Origin: Streptomyces sp. NBC_00377
Lineage (GTDB): Bacteria > Actinomycetota > Actinomycetes > Streptomycetales > Streptomycetaceae
Reading direction: 5' to 3'
DNA length: 64,000 nt
NCBI RefSeq assembly: GCF_036075115.1
Contig: NZ_CP107958.1
Span: 8,742,001 to 8,806,000, forward strand
Shown here: in pieces, positions 25,330-34,150 of the stretch
Layout: every line of letters begins with the position of its first letter
Numbering within the stretch: the stretch's first letter is position 1
Position numbers and translations under genes: made by a program
The notes under the pieces: generated by a model
What the model saw: the letters and a program-made list of their open reading frames with translations, nothing else
What the model was told of the DNA's origin: nothing
The model's database searches: none

Positions 25330-25444
25330 GAGGGGTCTCCGCTTCGTCGTGTAAAGACAGTGTTAGCTCTCGTGTGCACCGAAAGCGCGGGGACAAACGT
25401 CTCGATGCCGAGTCCTTGACGGCACAAGCGAGTGACCGGCCGTG

Positions 25445-26539
25445 CTACGTACCGGTATCGGCTCGCAGTGTCTGGCGGACGGACCACGCAACGGCCACCA
25501 GCGGTACGGCGACCACGGCGCCGATCACTCCCGCCGCGACCGCTCCGCCCACCACCGCCAGTGCCACCACGACCGGATGCAACCGGACGGCCCAGCTCAT
25601 CACGAGGGGGTGCAGGAGGTGGCCCTCGATCTGTCCGATGACCACGATCAGGGCCACGACCAGCAGGGCGATGAACGGCCCCTTCGACGCGAGAGCGACG
25701 ACGGATGCGACCGCCAGGGCAATGGGCGAGCCGATCAGGGGGATGAAAGCGGCCAGGAACTCCAGCAGCGCCAACGGCACGGCGAGCGGCACCCCCAGAG
25801 CGTACAGCGCGATACCCACGAGGACCGCGTTGGTCGCCGCCACCAGCAGGATGCCGTGCGTGTAGCCGGTGAACGTCCGCCAGGCGGCCTTGCCGGTGAC
25901 GGTCAGACGCCGACGCGCGCGCTCCGGGAACTGGTCGCACAGCCACTGCCACTGCCGGTCGCCCGAATGCGTGAAGAAGACCGCGCAGAACAGGGCCAGG
26001 GCCAGTACGGTCAGGACCTCGACCAGTCTGCTCGCCCCGCTGAGCGCCGTACTGATCAGGGTGGAGCGGTGACTTGACACGAGGTCACCGATGCGGGCCT
26101 GGAGGTCGTCGAAGGCGTTCGGGGGAAGCCGGAAGGGGGGTTCCTCCAACTGCCGCTCGATCCGGTCGATTCCCGCCACGAACTCCTTCTCCAGGCCGCT
26201 TCGCTGATCCGCCGCGGTCTCACCCACCAGGACCAGCACCCCGAGGACGAGGGCGATGCCGCCGATGAGCGCGGTGGCCACCGCGAGCGGCCGGGGCACG
26301 AACCGGGCGAGGAGGCCGGCCACGGGGCGGAGCACGGCGGTGATGACGAGACCGAGGAAGACGGCGACGGCGATCCGGTGGAACTGCCCGAGCACGGAGA
26401 ACGTGACGCGGACGACGACACCGACGGCGATGATCCTCCATGCGTAGGCGGCCGCGCTCCGCAGCAGGGCCGGCACGCGCGGCTCCTCGCCGCTTTGTCC
26501 TCCGAGCGGCGGGGCGGGCTGATCGGGGGGTGTGGGCAC
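25445..26539 (-). CDS. AI-2E family transporter
   Basis: A 364-residue polytopic membrane protein of the AI-2E/UPF0118 exporter family, with about eight transmembrane segments. Typical landmarks are a long soluble loop (about 115-180) and the conserved C-terminal core (FLAAFIPLIGSPIALAVASVVAL, then GQIEGHLLHPLVMSWAVRLHPVVVALAV). GTG 26539 starts after a short Pro-rich N-terminus. Family members export small organic signals or act as ion exchangers; the substrate here cannot be assigned. It is transcribed alone. Confidence 0.9.
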   Translation of the reverse strand: MPTPPDQPAPPLGGQSGEEPRVPALLRSAAAYAWRIIAVGVVVRVTFSVLGQFHRIAVAVFLGLVITAVLRPVAGLLARFVPRPLAVATALIGGIALVLGVLVLVGETAADQRSGLEKEFVAGIDRIERQLEEPPFRLPPNAFDDLQARIGDLVSSHRSTLISTALSGASRLVEVLTVLALALFCAVFFTHSGDRQWQWLCDQFPERARRRLTVTGKAAWRTFTGYTHGILLVAATNAVLVGIALYALGVPLAVPLALLEFLAAFIPLIGSPIALAVASVVALASKGPFIALLVVALIVVIGQIEGHLLHPLVMSWAVRLHPVVVALAVVGGAVAAGVIGAVVAVPLVAVAWSVRQTLRADTGT

Positions 26540-26764
26540 CCCATGCCCGTACCACTCGCCGACGGCCGCACCGCGGCGCGGGCCCGAACTTCCCCCGAAG
26601 GCCGGTACCGGTTCGGCGGGGGAGGCGGCCCGGCCCCGGGCCGGGTGGCGCCGATCGCGACGGCCGGGTGCGTCCCGGAAGGAGCCGGTGCGGTTCGCCG
26701 GTCACGCCGAGACACACCGGGGAGCCGCCCGCGGACGAACGCCCGGGCGGAGACGCCGTCGCGG

Positions 26765-27118
26765 TCAGGCGGGCTGCCAGAGCTCGACCCGGTTGCCCTC
26801 GGGGTCGGTGACCCAGCCGAAGCGCCCGACACCCTCCATCTCCTGCGTCTCTTCGGAGACTTCCGCTCCCTTGGCCCGCACCTGCGCGAGCATCGCGTCC
26901 AGGTCGCGGACCCGGAAGTTCAGCATGCTCTGCTGAGTGCGGGACCCGAAGTAGTCGGTCTCGGACTCGAACGCCGCGAACACCGTCGGCCCGGGTTCCT
27001 GACGCCACAGGCCGTGTTCGTCGGCGTCCAGGCCCAGACAGTCGCGGTACCACGCGCTCAGTCCCGCCGGGTCCGCGGCCCGCATGAAGTGTCCACCGAT
27101 TCCCAGCACACGTTCCAT
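26765..27118 (-). CDS. VOC-family (glyoxalase-like) protein
   Basis: A 117-residue single VOC module, with GIGGHFMRAADPAGLSAWYRDCLGL at the N-terminus and the closing FGWVTDPEGNRVELWQP. Metal-type residues His (GGHF) and Glu (VELW) are present, so a divalent-metal site is plausible on dimerisation. Reaction unknown; such genes include glyoxalases, dioxygenases and resistance proteins. ATG 27118 gives the normal length. Neighbours do not reveal a pathway. Confidence 0.85.
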   Translation of the reverse strand: MERVLGIGGHFMRAADPAGLSAWYRDCLGLDADEHGLWRQEPGPTVFAAFESETDYFGSRTQQSMLNFRVRDLDAMLAQVRAKGAEVSEETQEMEGVGRFGWVTDPEGNRVELWQPA

Positions 27119-27250
27119 GCCGCCATCCTGCCAGGTCCGCGAGGGACCGGCCCGTGCCCACGCGGGTGCTCGGGGGCTCCGCGACCGACGCGGCCGGCCG
27201 ACGGGCCCCGGAGCCGGCGGCCCTGCCCGGGCGGCCCGTGCCTCGGAGCA

Positions 27251-27287
27251 CCGGGCGCCGGCCGCCGCGTGGACGGCCGGCGCCCGG
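27251..27287 (-). terminator. Terminator after the RNA-repair cassette
   Basis: CCGGGCGCCGGCCG (27251-27264) pairs perfectly with CGGCCGGCGCCCGG (27274-27287) across a 9-nt loop, 30 nt past the kinase-phosphatase stop. Confidence 0.7.
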
Positions 27288-27316
27288 CCCGCCAGGACGC
27301 ACCCGCGCACCGCCGC

Positions 27317-28231
27317 TCAGAAGCTGCCGTAGTTGACCTGCCAGGTCGGCAGGCCCATACGGCGCCACACGGCGACGACACGGTCGCGGTCGTCCAGGGA
27401 GACCCGGACCGCGAAACGATGACGCACATGCCGGTCGAAGAGCTCGGCCTTCACCACGTCGTCGCGGCGGCCGTCACCGGCGGCACGCATCCACAGTTCG
27501 TCGTACGGAACCTCGTGCGCGCGAAGCCACGCCTCCGTACGTGCGCGGTGCTCCTCACCGCGGCCGGAGAGCAGGACGACGACATCGCCGTCGGCGCTGC
27601 GGAAGGAGCGCAGCGCCCCGCGCACCGACACGTTGAGCAGGTCCTCCTCGCAGCGCGTGAAGTCGTAGGCGCCCCGGTCACCCCGGAGGGCGAGCGTGCC
27701 GTCGATGTCGCACATGACCGCGGAGGGAAGCGCCGGGTCGGCGGTGTAGGGCTCGACGGAGGGCTCGTCGTTCAGCCACTCCGCGGTGAGCCGCCAGCCG
27801 CCTCTCCGGGACTTCGTGTGCTTGTCGGCGAGGAGCCGGATGATCTCCTCGCCGACCGGCCTGTCCCGCTCGGCGTCGCGCCGTACGCACTCCTCCACCG
27901 GTACGTCGGTGAAGTCGTGGACGACGAAGGTGGCCTGTCCGCCCACCGCGGCCTTCAGCCGCTTCGGGATGTGCGGCGTCATGTGCGTGTTGTCCACCAC
28001 GACGTCGAAACCGCCGTCGACCGCCGCCCGCACCGCCGCGTCCTGGATCGCGAGCACGGTCTGCTCATGCGTGTGCGACCGGCCGCGCTCGGGTGCGGGG
28101 ATGTCCAGCATCATGCGCAGATCGTCGAGGTTGACACGGCGTATCCGGCCCTCGGACTCCGCCTGCAACTTGCGCGCGGCGGTCGTCTTCCCCGAGGCCG
28201 GAAGCCCCGTCATGACGTGTACTACGGGCAC
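27317..28231 (-). CDS. Polynucleotide 5'-kinase/3'-phosphatase (T4 Pnkp-like)
   Basis: A 304-residue two-domain enzyme. The N-terminal kinase domain has the P-loop MTGLPASGKTT (residues 7-17), the catalytic-type stretch RVNLDDLRMML and VVVDNTHMTP. The C-terminal HAD phosphatase has CDIDGTLALRGDRGAYDFTRCEEDL near residue 172 (nucleophile and acid Asp) and VVLLSGRGEEHRARTEAWLR. The domain order, kinase then phosphatase, is that of phage T4 Pnkp. Its job would be to remove 2',3'-cyclic or 3' phosphates and add 5' phosphates to broken RNA so that the adjacent ligase can seal it. GTG 28231 lies 2 nt after the ligase stop, so the two are translationally coupled. Confidence 0.87.
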   Translation of the reverse strand: MPVVHVMTGLPASGKTTAARKLQAESEGRIRRVNLDDLRMMLDIPAPERGRSHTHEQTVLAIQDAAVRAAVDGGFDVVVDNTHMTPHIPKRLKAAVGGQATFVVHDFTDVPVEECVRRDAERDRPVGEEIIRLLADKHTKSRRGGWRLTAEWLNDEPSVEPYTADPALPSAVMCDIDGTLALRGDRGAYDFTRCEEDLLNVSVRGALRSFRSADGDVVVLLSGRGEEHRARTEAWLRAHEVPYDELWMRAAGDGRRDDVVKAELFDRHVRHRFAVRVSLDDRDRVVAVWRRMGLPTWQVNYGSF

Positions 28232-28233
28232 GG

Positions 28234-29442
28234 TCAGTTCTCCTCGTCGGTCTTGAACGGGTCGGACGCCTCGGGCCGGGCGGAACGGTAGGTCACGAGC
28301 TCGGTCGGGCGTCCGTCCAGGCGCAGGAACATGGCGGGGCGCAGGGACGCGTCGGGCAGCGCCGCCGCGGCGCGGGCGAAGGCTCCCCGGTCGTCGGCGA
28401 GGCGGGACAGCGACCGGAAGGCCGCGTCGATCGCCTGCTCGCGGTCGCCCACCTGCTTCTCGATCCCCGCGATGACGCCGCGCACCCAGGCGTCGAACTC
28501 GTCGGGCACCTGCTCCAGCAGCGCGTCCAGAGGCCTGCCCCCGGACGTCTCGATGTCCTCGGCCGAGCAGCCGAGCGCCTGGGCCACCTGCTTGGCGGGC
28601 AGTCCGGCGAACCGCTGGATGCCGTGACCGCGCCAGATGTCTCGCTCGGTCACACCCGTGATCACCTTGTGGAGCCGGACGTACTCCGCGAGCTTGGCCT
28701 TGGCCCGCACACCCGAGGCGAAGCGCAGCACGAAACCCTCCGCCTCGGTACCGGTGGCCGCGCGGCCGCCGGGCAGCCTGTTGGCCTCGGCCAGGGCGAG
28801 GAGGTCGGCGAGCGGCATGGCGGGCCACACGGTGACGACCGATCCGATGCCGTTCCAGTGGGCCGCGGCCTCGGCCAGGGCCACTTCGGCGCCGTCCTTG
28901 GCGAACGCGGCCAGCAGCACCAGATCACGACGCTCGCCGTAGTCGACGACGATCCGGTTCTGCGGGTAGAGGATCTCCGCGAGGTAGGTCACCCCGGGGA
29001 CGAGGCCGGACGTGTCCTTGCCGTCGAGCAGCCGCTGCGCCCACGTGGCCTGGGTGCTGGTGAACGAGCCCTTGGACGCGACCCGCCAGCTCCCCGCGTA
29101 GTGGAAGACCACCGCGAGGCTGCCGTCGACCTTGTCGTACACCTCGAACGGCTCGTCCGGGAGGCCGGGCGCGTATGACTGACCGGCCTCGTGCTCACCG
29201 ACGTTGAAGAACTTCGGCAGCGGAAGCGCGACGATCTCACCTGTGCTGTCGTCGGCGACAAGGCCGCGGCAGCGGATGGTCACGCGGTTCCACACCCGCT
29301 CGTACTGGCATGTCCTCGTGTACGTGTAGAGGGACAGTGGCAGTTCCGGGTGCGGCTTGCGTGTGACGTGCCCCGCTTCGAGCGCGGCCGCCAGTTCCTG
29401 CGGCGGCAGCAGCTCGTGAAGAGTCAGGTGGTCCTGGCTCAT
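28234..29442 (-). CDS. T4 Rnl1-type RNA ligase
   Basis: A 402-residue ATP-dependent RNA ligase. The adenylation motif is YDKVDGSLAVVFHY near residue 102 (Lys nucleophile). Motifs IIIa to V appear as LAEILYPQNRIVVDY, EGFVLRF and KAKLAEYVRLH. The C-terminal helical region (about 275-402) is specific to the Rnl1 group and may recognise tRNA. ATG 29442 follows AGGGGAGG. With the kinase-phosphatase gene it forms a complete end-healing and sealing pair, as in phage T4, where it counters tRNA cleavage. Here it may repair tRNAs cut by colicin-like or anticodon-nuclease toxins (inference). Confidence 0.87.
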   Translation of the reverse strand: MSQDHLTLHELLPPQELAAALEAGHVTRKPHPELPLSLYTYTRTCQYERVWNRVTIRCRGLVADDSTGEIVALPLPKFFNVGEHEAGQSYAPGLPDEPFEVYDKVDGSLAVVFHYAGSWRVASKGSFTSTQATWAQRLLDGKDTSGLVPGVTYLAEILYPQNRIVVDYGERRDLVLLAAFAKDGAEVALAEAAAHWNGIGSVVTVWPAMPLADLLALAEANRLPGGRAATGTEAEGFVLRFASGVRAKAKLAEYVRLHKVITGVTERDIWRGHGIQRFAGLPAKQVAQALGCSAEDIETSGGRPLDALLEQVPDEFDAWVRGVIAGIEKQVGDREQAIDAAFRSLSRLADDRGAFARAAAALPDASLRPAMFLRLDGRPTELVTYRSARPEASDPFKTDEEN

Positions 29443-29752
29443 GTGTTCCTCCCCTTGCTGGTCCCTGATTGTCACGCGGGGGAGGGTCGCTGAACACCGA
29501 TTTTGTCTTCGCACGGGGTGAGCAACGCACTGGTCACACAGTGCCTTCGACGCGGCGCGGCACGGCACAGGCGTTTGCCCGGGCGCCGAGGGCCGGCAAG
29601 TCGCTGCCGCTGCCGCTGTCCGGTGGGGCGGGCGTGTTCACGGTCACTGCGTGAGCCCGAGGAAAGCGGGCAGCAGCCTCTGTGAGTACGGAAAGCACCT
29701 GGCGCCTCACTGTGCGCAAAGGTCATCTCACGCAAGACGGTAAGGAATTGCA
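29443..29752. other. 310-bp divergent intergenic region
   Basis: No gene seen. It holds the promoters of the RNA-repair pair (minus) and the MFS transporter (plus). The clear feature is an 18-bp dyad, GCACTG-N6-CAGTGC, at 29527-29544, about 85 nt upstream of the ligase start; it may be an operator. No tRNA or hairpin terminator was seen. Confidence 0.45.
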
Positions 29753-31285
29753 GTGGCTGACGCACTGACCGACGGGCAGCCCGAACCGGCCCGGTCCGGG
29801 CCGAACGAGATCGCCGGTCTGCCCGCACAGGTCCGACAGGACCTCACGCGCAGGCTGAAGCGGAACAAGCGTCCGTTCCGCGACGACGACGTACAGGTCG
29901 TCGAACCACCACTGCTCCGGCGTGCCGTCGGCGCCTCGGCGCTCGGCAACTGCATGGAGTGGTTCGACTTCGGCGTCTACAGCTATCTCGCCGCCACCAT
30001 CGGAAAGGTCTTCTTCCCCGGCGCGTCTCCCGCCGCACAGGTCGTCTCGTCCTTCGCCACCTTCGCGGCGGCGTTCGTCGTACGCCCCCTCGGCGGTCTC
30101 GTCTTCGGGCCGCTCGGGGACCGCCTCGGCCGGCAGAAGGTACTCGCCACCACCATGATCATGATGGCGGTGGGCACCTTCGCCATCGGCCTCATCCCCA
30201 GTTACGCCACGATCGGCATCGCCGCACCGATCCTGCTGCTGCTCGCCCGCATGGTGCAGGGCTTCTCCACCGGCGGCGAGTACGGGGGTGCCACGACCTT
30301 CGTCGCCGAGTACTCGCCCGACCGCCGTCGCGGCTTCCTCTCGAGCTGGCTCGACTTCGGCACCTTCGTCGGCTACGCCCTGGGATCTGCCCTGGTCACC
30401 GGGCTGAATCTCGCGCTCAGCGATGCCGAGATGCTGTCGTGGGGCTGGCGGATCCCGTTCCTGATCGCGGGCCCGCTCGGGGTGATCGGCCTCTACATGC
30501 GTCTCAAGCTCGAGGAGTCGCCCGCGTTCCAGCAGCAACTCGACGAACACGAGCAGAGCCTCGCCAAGGAATCGGCGGGCACCGAGTTCAAGACCATCGT
30601 CAGGGATCACTGGCGGGCCCTGCTCATCTGCATGGGACTGGTGCTGCTCTACAACGTCACCAACTACATGGTCACGGGGTTCCTGCCCACCTACCAGACC
30701 GAGACCCTCGGGCGCTCCAGCAGTTCCGCGGACGTCCTCGTCCTCGTGGGCATGGTGTGGATCGTGGTGCTCATCACCTTCCTCGGCAGGCTCAGCGACC
30801 ACATCGGCCGACGCCCCCTGTACGGCTATGCGGCGGCGGGCATGATCGTGCTCTCCGTGCCCTCCTTCCTGCTGATCAAGATGGACGGAACCTGGCCGCC
30901 GGTCTTCGGCGTGCTGATCCTGTCCACCCTGCTCGCCTGCTTCGCCGCGCCGAGCGCCGCCACGCTGCCCGCGCTGTTCCCGACGGCCGTCCGCTACGCC
31001 GCCATGGGCATCGGCTTCAACTTCGCGGTGGCCGCGTTCGGCGGTACCACGCCGCTGGTCACCGAGGCGTTGGTGAGCCTCACCGGGAACGACATGATGC
31101 CCGCGTTCTACCTCATGGCGGCCGGCGTCATCGGGCTGGTCACCGTGCGCTTCCTGCCCGAGAGTGCGCAGGTGTCCCTCCACGGCTCCCAGCCCATGGT
31201 GGGATCCAAGAAGGAGCGACGGGAACTCATCGCCACCTCGCAGGAGCTGTACAAGGTCGGCCGGGAGACGGCAGGCCGCCGCTGA
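29753..31285 (+). CDS. MHS-family MFS transporter (ProP-like)
   Basis: A 510-residue secondary transporter with 12 transmembrane segments. The cytoplasmic N-terminus (about 1-55) precedes ASALGNCMEWFDFGVYSYLA, a hallmark of the metabolite:H+ symporter family. The MFS loop GPLGDRLGRQKVLATTMIMMAVGTFAIG is intact, as is GRLSDHIGRRPLYG between helices 8 and 9. The family imports proline, betaine, citrate or alpha-ketoglutarate with protons; the nearest pattern is ProP-like, so osmolyte uptake is the best guess. GTG 29753 follows AAGGA. Confidence 0.88.
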   Translation: MADALTDGQPEPARSGPNEIAGLPAQVRQDLTRRLKRNKRPFRDDDVQVVEPPLLRRAVGASALGNCMEWFDFGVYSYLAATIGKVFFPGASPAAQVVSSFATFAAAFVVRPLGGLVFGPLGDRLGRQKVLATTMIMMAVGTFAIGLIPSYATIGIAAPILLLLARMVQGFSTGGEYGGATTFVAEYSPDRRRGFLSSWLDFGTFVGYALGSALVTGLNLALSDAEMLSWGWRIPFLIAGPLGVIGLYMRLKLEESPAFQQQLDEHEQSLAKESAGTEFKTIVRDHWRALLICMGLVLLYNVTNYMVTGFLPTYQTETLGRSSSSADVLVLVGMVWIVVLITFLGRLSDHIGRRPLYGYAAAGMIVLSVPSFLLIKMDGTWPPVFGVLILSTLLACFAAPSAATLPALFPTAVRYAAMGIGFNFAVAAFGGTTPLVTEALVSLTGNDMMPAFYLMAAGVIGLVTVRFLPESAQVSLHGSQPMVGSKKERRELIATSQELYKVGRETAGRR

Positions 31286-31382
31286 TCCCGTCCGCCGGTG
31301 TCCGTCGCCTTCTGCCCGCCTCCCGTACGGCACGGACTGCCCCGACCGTGCGGCTCCGCCGCGACGGCCGTCAGAAGCGTCC

Positions 31383-31407
31383 CGCCGGGGTCGCTGCGAC
31401 CCCGGCG
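31383..31407. terminator. Convergent terminator
   Basis: CGCCGGGGTCG (31383-31393) pairs with CGACCCCGGCG (31397-31407) around CTG, between the convergent transporter and lipoprotein genes. Confidence 0.7.
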
Positions 31408-31427
31408 TTCAGCGTCTTCGGCCTGGA

Positions 31428-31874
31428 TCAGCAGGCGTCGTATTTCCAGGCGTCGCCCTCCAACGCCCACGGCTGCTTCGTCCGGTCGAACTTGGGCAGG
31501 CCCTGCACCTTGTAGGTGGCGCGGCCGAGGTTGCCGGACACGTCGGCCTGTACGTCGGTCGCCTGGTGGTCGGGCCCGTAGTCCGTCTTCGCCCGGGCCA
31601 CGACGCCGGCGTACGCGACCTTGGTGATCTCCTTCGCGCAGCGCGCGGACAGCATGGCGTACGCGGTGTCGGCGTCGCCGGCGAAGTACGCGGAGGTGTA
31701 GACGGCCACTGCGGCCATGAGGTCGTCGCCCACGTGCTCGGCCGGAACGCTGACGGTGGGCTCGGCGGCGGGTGTTCCGCTGTCGTTGGCGGCCGGGGCG
31801 TCGTCGGACGAGGAGCAGGCGGTGAGCGCGACGAGAAGCAGAGCTGCGGTGGTGGTGATTGCGCGAGTGCGCAT
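31428..31874 (-). CDS. Putative lipoprotein, NTF2-like
   Basis: A 148-residue protein with a lipoprotein signal (ALLLVALTAC, Cys about residue 20), so membrane-anchored on the outside. The mature region resembles small NTF2/DUF4878-type domains: a helix with DTAYAMLSARCAKEI and a final beta-sheet ending WALEGDAWKYDAC. Two cysteines (about 79 and 148) could form a disulfide. ATG 31874 follows GGGGGGAC. No function can be assigned. Confidence 0.75.
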   Translation of the reverse strand: MRTRAITTTAALLLVALTACSSSDDAPAANDSGTPAAEPTVSVPAEHVGDDLMAAVAVYTSAYFAGDADTAYAMLSARCAKEITKVAYAGVVARAKTDYGPDHQATDVQADVSGNLGRATYKVQGLPKFDRTKQPWALEGDAWKYDAC

Positions 31875-32243
31875 GGGTGTCCCCCCTGGACGGTGATGCC
31901 TGACGGTCATGGTGACATGGCCGGACCGGGTGACGGCTGCGCGGGGCGGGTTTCGGCGGGGCCCTGTGACCGGGCTGCCATGAGGGTGTGACAGTCGGGC
32001 GCGCCGTCACTTCCGCGGGCGCGTCGGACGGTCGTGCTGCGCGGGCCGGGGCGGCCACCCGCCGCGATGACGAACGTGAGTTGTGGCTTCCCGCCAGGCT
32101 CTGGCACCCGACATGCGCGACCGGCGTAAAAGTCGGATAACCGAGCCGTCGACGGGGTAGAACGGAGTCCGGGTGCCTTCCGATCATGGACGGCCCCGCA
32201 CACAGACCAGCCGGGACCCCCGGCAAGAAGTGAAGGACACAGC
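31875..32243. other. 369-bp region with long 5' leader of csp gene
   Basis: No gene is seen. It carries the divergent promoter of the lipoprotein gene and the promoter and leader of the cold-shock gene. An AT-richer patch near 32127-32165 (GTAAAAGTCGGATAAC, then GGGGTAGAACGG) is the likely promoter; this leaves a leader of up to about 80 nt, as cold-shock mRNAs often have. Confidence 0.4.
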
Positions 32244-32447
32244 ATGGCCAGCGGCACCGTGAAGTGGTTCAACTCCGAAAAGGGCTTCGGCTTCATCGCT
32301 CAGGACGGCGGTGGACCGGACGTCTTCGCCCACTACTCCAACATCTCCGGCAACGGCTACCGCGAACTGGTGGAGGGTGAGCCGGTCACGTTCGACGTGA
32401 CGCAAGGGCAGAAGGGTCCGCAGGCCGAGAACATCGTCCGCGGCTGA
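32244..32447 (+). CDS. csp: Cold-shock protein (CspA family)
   Basis: A 67-residue OB-fold RNA chaperone. RNP1 is KGFGFIAQ (residues 13-20) and RNP2 is VFAHYS (about 29-34); the chain opens with MASGTVKWFNSEKG. It binds single-stranded RNA/DNA and melts structure. ATG 32244 follows GAAGGACACAGC. A strong terminator lies about 140 nt downstream, so it is monocistronic. Confidence 0.95.
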   Translation: MASGTVKWFNSEKGFGFIAQDGGGPDVFAHYSNISGNGYRELVEGEPVTFDVTQGQKGPQAENIVRG

Positions 32448-32585
32448 GACAGCCGCACACCGCCCCACCCCGGGGCCGCGGTCCAGAGCGGACGGGCGAC
32501 GCGGGATGGGGCGGCACGGCGGCTCGCCCGCCGGGCCCGTGACCCGGGCTCGCGGGCACGAGTCCGTCCCTGCGACGACAAGCGA

Positions 32586-32611
32586 GGGGCCCGGCATCGC
32601 CGGGCCCCTTT
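32586..32611 (+). terminator. Rho-independent terminator after csp
   Basis: GGGGCCCGGC (32586-32595) pairs perfectly with GCCGGGCCCC (32599-32608) around ATC and is followed by TTT. Confidence 0.85.
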
Positions 32612-32648
32612 GCGTCGGCGCCCGCACCCGGGCGCCTCGAAGGACGGA

Positions 32649-33221
32649 TCAGGCAGGTCCCCCGACATGCCGGACTTCTTCGGCTCGGGTCCGGAGGCGC
32701 CATCTCACCTGGACGCCCGTCTCGCCGGGGGCTTCCGGCCCCTGCGGCAGCCGCACACGCTCCACTTCGGTGAAGCCCAAGCGGCGTGCGACGGCACCGC
32801 TCGCGGGGTTGGCCTCGTCGTGGTGGATCTCGATGCGATCGATGCCCGGAAGGTTGCGCCCTTCCTGCACGAGGGCGGCCGCGGCCATGGTGGCCAGCCC
32901 TTTCCCCGTCCACGCCTGATGAAGCCAATACCCGATGTCCAGACCGCCCGGTCCGATCCGGCGGTGCAGTCCGCAACTGCCGACCACCACACCCTCCGAG
33001 GTCATCGCGTAGTTGTAGGCCTCTCCCGAGGCCCACTGCTCCTCGGAGTAGATCAGGAACCTCTCGCCCTGCTTCCGGTCGTGGGTGGCGGCAAAGGGCA
33101 TCCACGGCAGCAGGTGGTCACGCGACTCGGTGATGGCCCGGTGCAGGCCCTCGATGTCGTCGACACGCCACCGGCGCAGTTCGACCCGGTCAAAGCGAAG
33201 CACCTCAGCAGGCTGTCCCAT
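32649..33221 (-). CDS. GNAT acetyltransferase (RimJ/RimL type)
   Basis: A 190-residue GNAT acetyltransferase. N-terminal RFDRVELRRWRVDDIEGLH is the RimJ/L type, and the acetyl-CoA binding region reads IGYWLHQAWTGKGLATMAAAALVQE near residues 98-122. The closing block ASGAVARRLGFTEVERVRLP is also typical. It acetylates either a ribosomal-protein N-terminus or a small amine; sequence cannot say. It converges with csp across the csp terminator. Confidence 0.88.
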   Translation of the reverse strand: MGQPAEVLRFDRVELRRWRVDDIEGLHRAITESRDHLLPWMPFAATHDRKQGERFLIYSEEQWASGEAYNYAMTSEGVVVGSCGLHRRIGPGGLDIGYWLHQAWTGKGLATMAAAALVQEGRNLPGIDRIEIHHDEANPASGAVARRLGFTEVERVRLPQGPEAPGETGVQVRWRLRTRAEEVRHVGGPA

Positions 33222-33395
33222 GACCGGGATGCTGCCTCAGCCTCACCGGATCAACAACGCAATTACCGAGAGCGCGCAGAACGGGGAAGGGCGATCGAAC
33301 GGCTTTCCTCCTGGGCCCGGTACCCGGCGCTCGTGCGGAGGTTCATCGCCGCCTCGTTGCCGCCCCGCACGGGGAACATCAGACCTCCTCGGAGC

Positions 33396-34112
33396 TCAGA
33401 AGGTGCGGTCGGCCACCTTGGCGCGATGGGCCGTCTCCAGGACGGCGCGCAGCCTGTCGGCGGGGAGCGGTGCGGCGGGGGCCTGGAGCATGTGCCCCGC
33501 CGGGACCTCGGGGTCGGCGAGGTAGATGTGTGTGTAGGCGCCGGACTCCGGCTCGAAGCGCCAACTCCGCTCCAGGGTGCCGGCGTCGACGGTGTCGAAG
33601 CCGAGCCGGTCGATCAGCTCCGCTGCGCGCGCCTTCGCGTCGGGGTCGTCGCCGGCGATGGGCAGGGCGCTGCGGTCCGGGGACCCGCTGGGACGGGCGA
33701 GTTGAGGGATGTGGTGGGCCAGGATGTTGTTGAAGGCCTTGACCAGCAGGGCGCCGGGCAGCAGTTGCCGGGCCAGCTCCGTGGTGGTCAGTTCCTCGGA
33801 GTCGAGTGCGGCGATCCGGCCGTCCCGGTGGGGGTAGTAGTTGCCGGTGTCGAGCACGGTCCTTCCCCGCAACAGGTCGGCGGGCAGCGAGCGGTACGCG
33901 GTCAGGGGGATGCTGAGCAGCGTCTCCTCCCCGGCGCGGGCGGCCTGCTCGATGGTGCCGGCGGTCGCTCGGGGGCCCAGCTCGTCGACGAGTTCCGTCA
34001 GGCTCTGCGGGCCGCGCGAGTTGGCGATCACCACGGCGATGTCCGCCGCCACCGCCAGACGCGCGACAGCGGCCCCGATGTTCCCGCTTCCGATGATTCC
34101 CAGAGTCCGCAT
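33396..34112 (-). CDS. NAD(P)-binding oxidoreductase, F420:NADP reductase-like
   Basis: A 238-residue Rossmann protein. N-terminal LGIIGSGNIGAAVARLAVAA is the dinucleotide motif, and VVIANSRGPQSL is the segment after strand 2 that selects NADP phosphate through Ser-Arg. NADP reductase-like blocks LDTGNYYPHRDGRIA and VKAFNNILAHHI follow. The nearest known families are NADPH-dependent F420 reductase and related NPF-type reductases. Its promoter is overlapped by two strong operator dyads, so it is tightly repressed, but no regulator gene is adjacent. Confidence 0.85.
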   Translation of the reverse strand: MRTLGIIGSGNIGAAVARLAVAADIAVVIANSRGPQSLTELVDELGPRATAGTIEQAARAGEETLLSIPLTAYRSLPADLLRGRTVLDTGNYYPHRDGRIAALDSEELTTTELARQLLPGALLVKAFNNILAHHIPQLARPSGSPDRSALPIAGDDPDAKARAAELIDRLGFDTVDAGTLERSWRFEPESGAYTHIYLADPEVPAGHMLQAPAAPLPADRLRAVLETAHRAKVADRTF

Positions 34113-34150
34113 CGCTGCTCCTTGCTTTGGTGGTTCTCCACGTACGGCCA

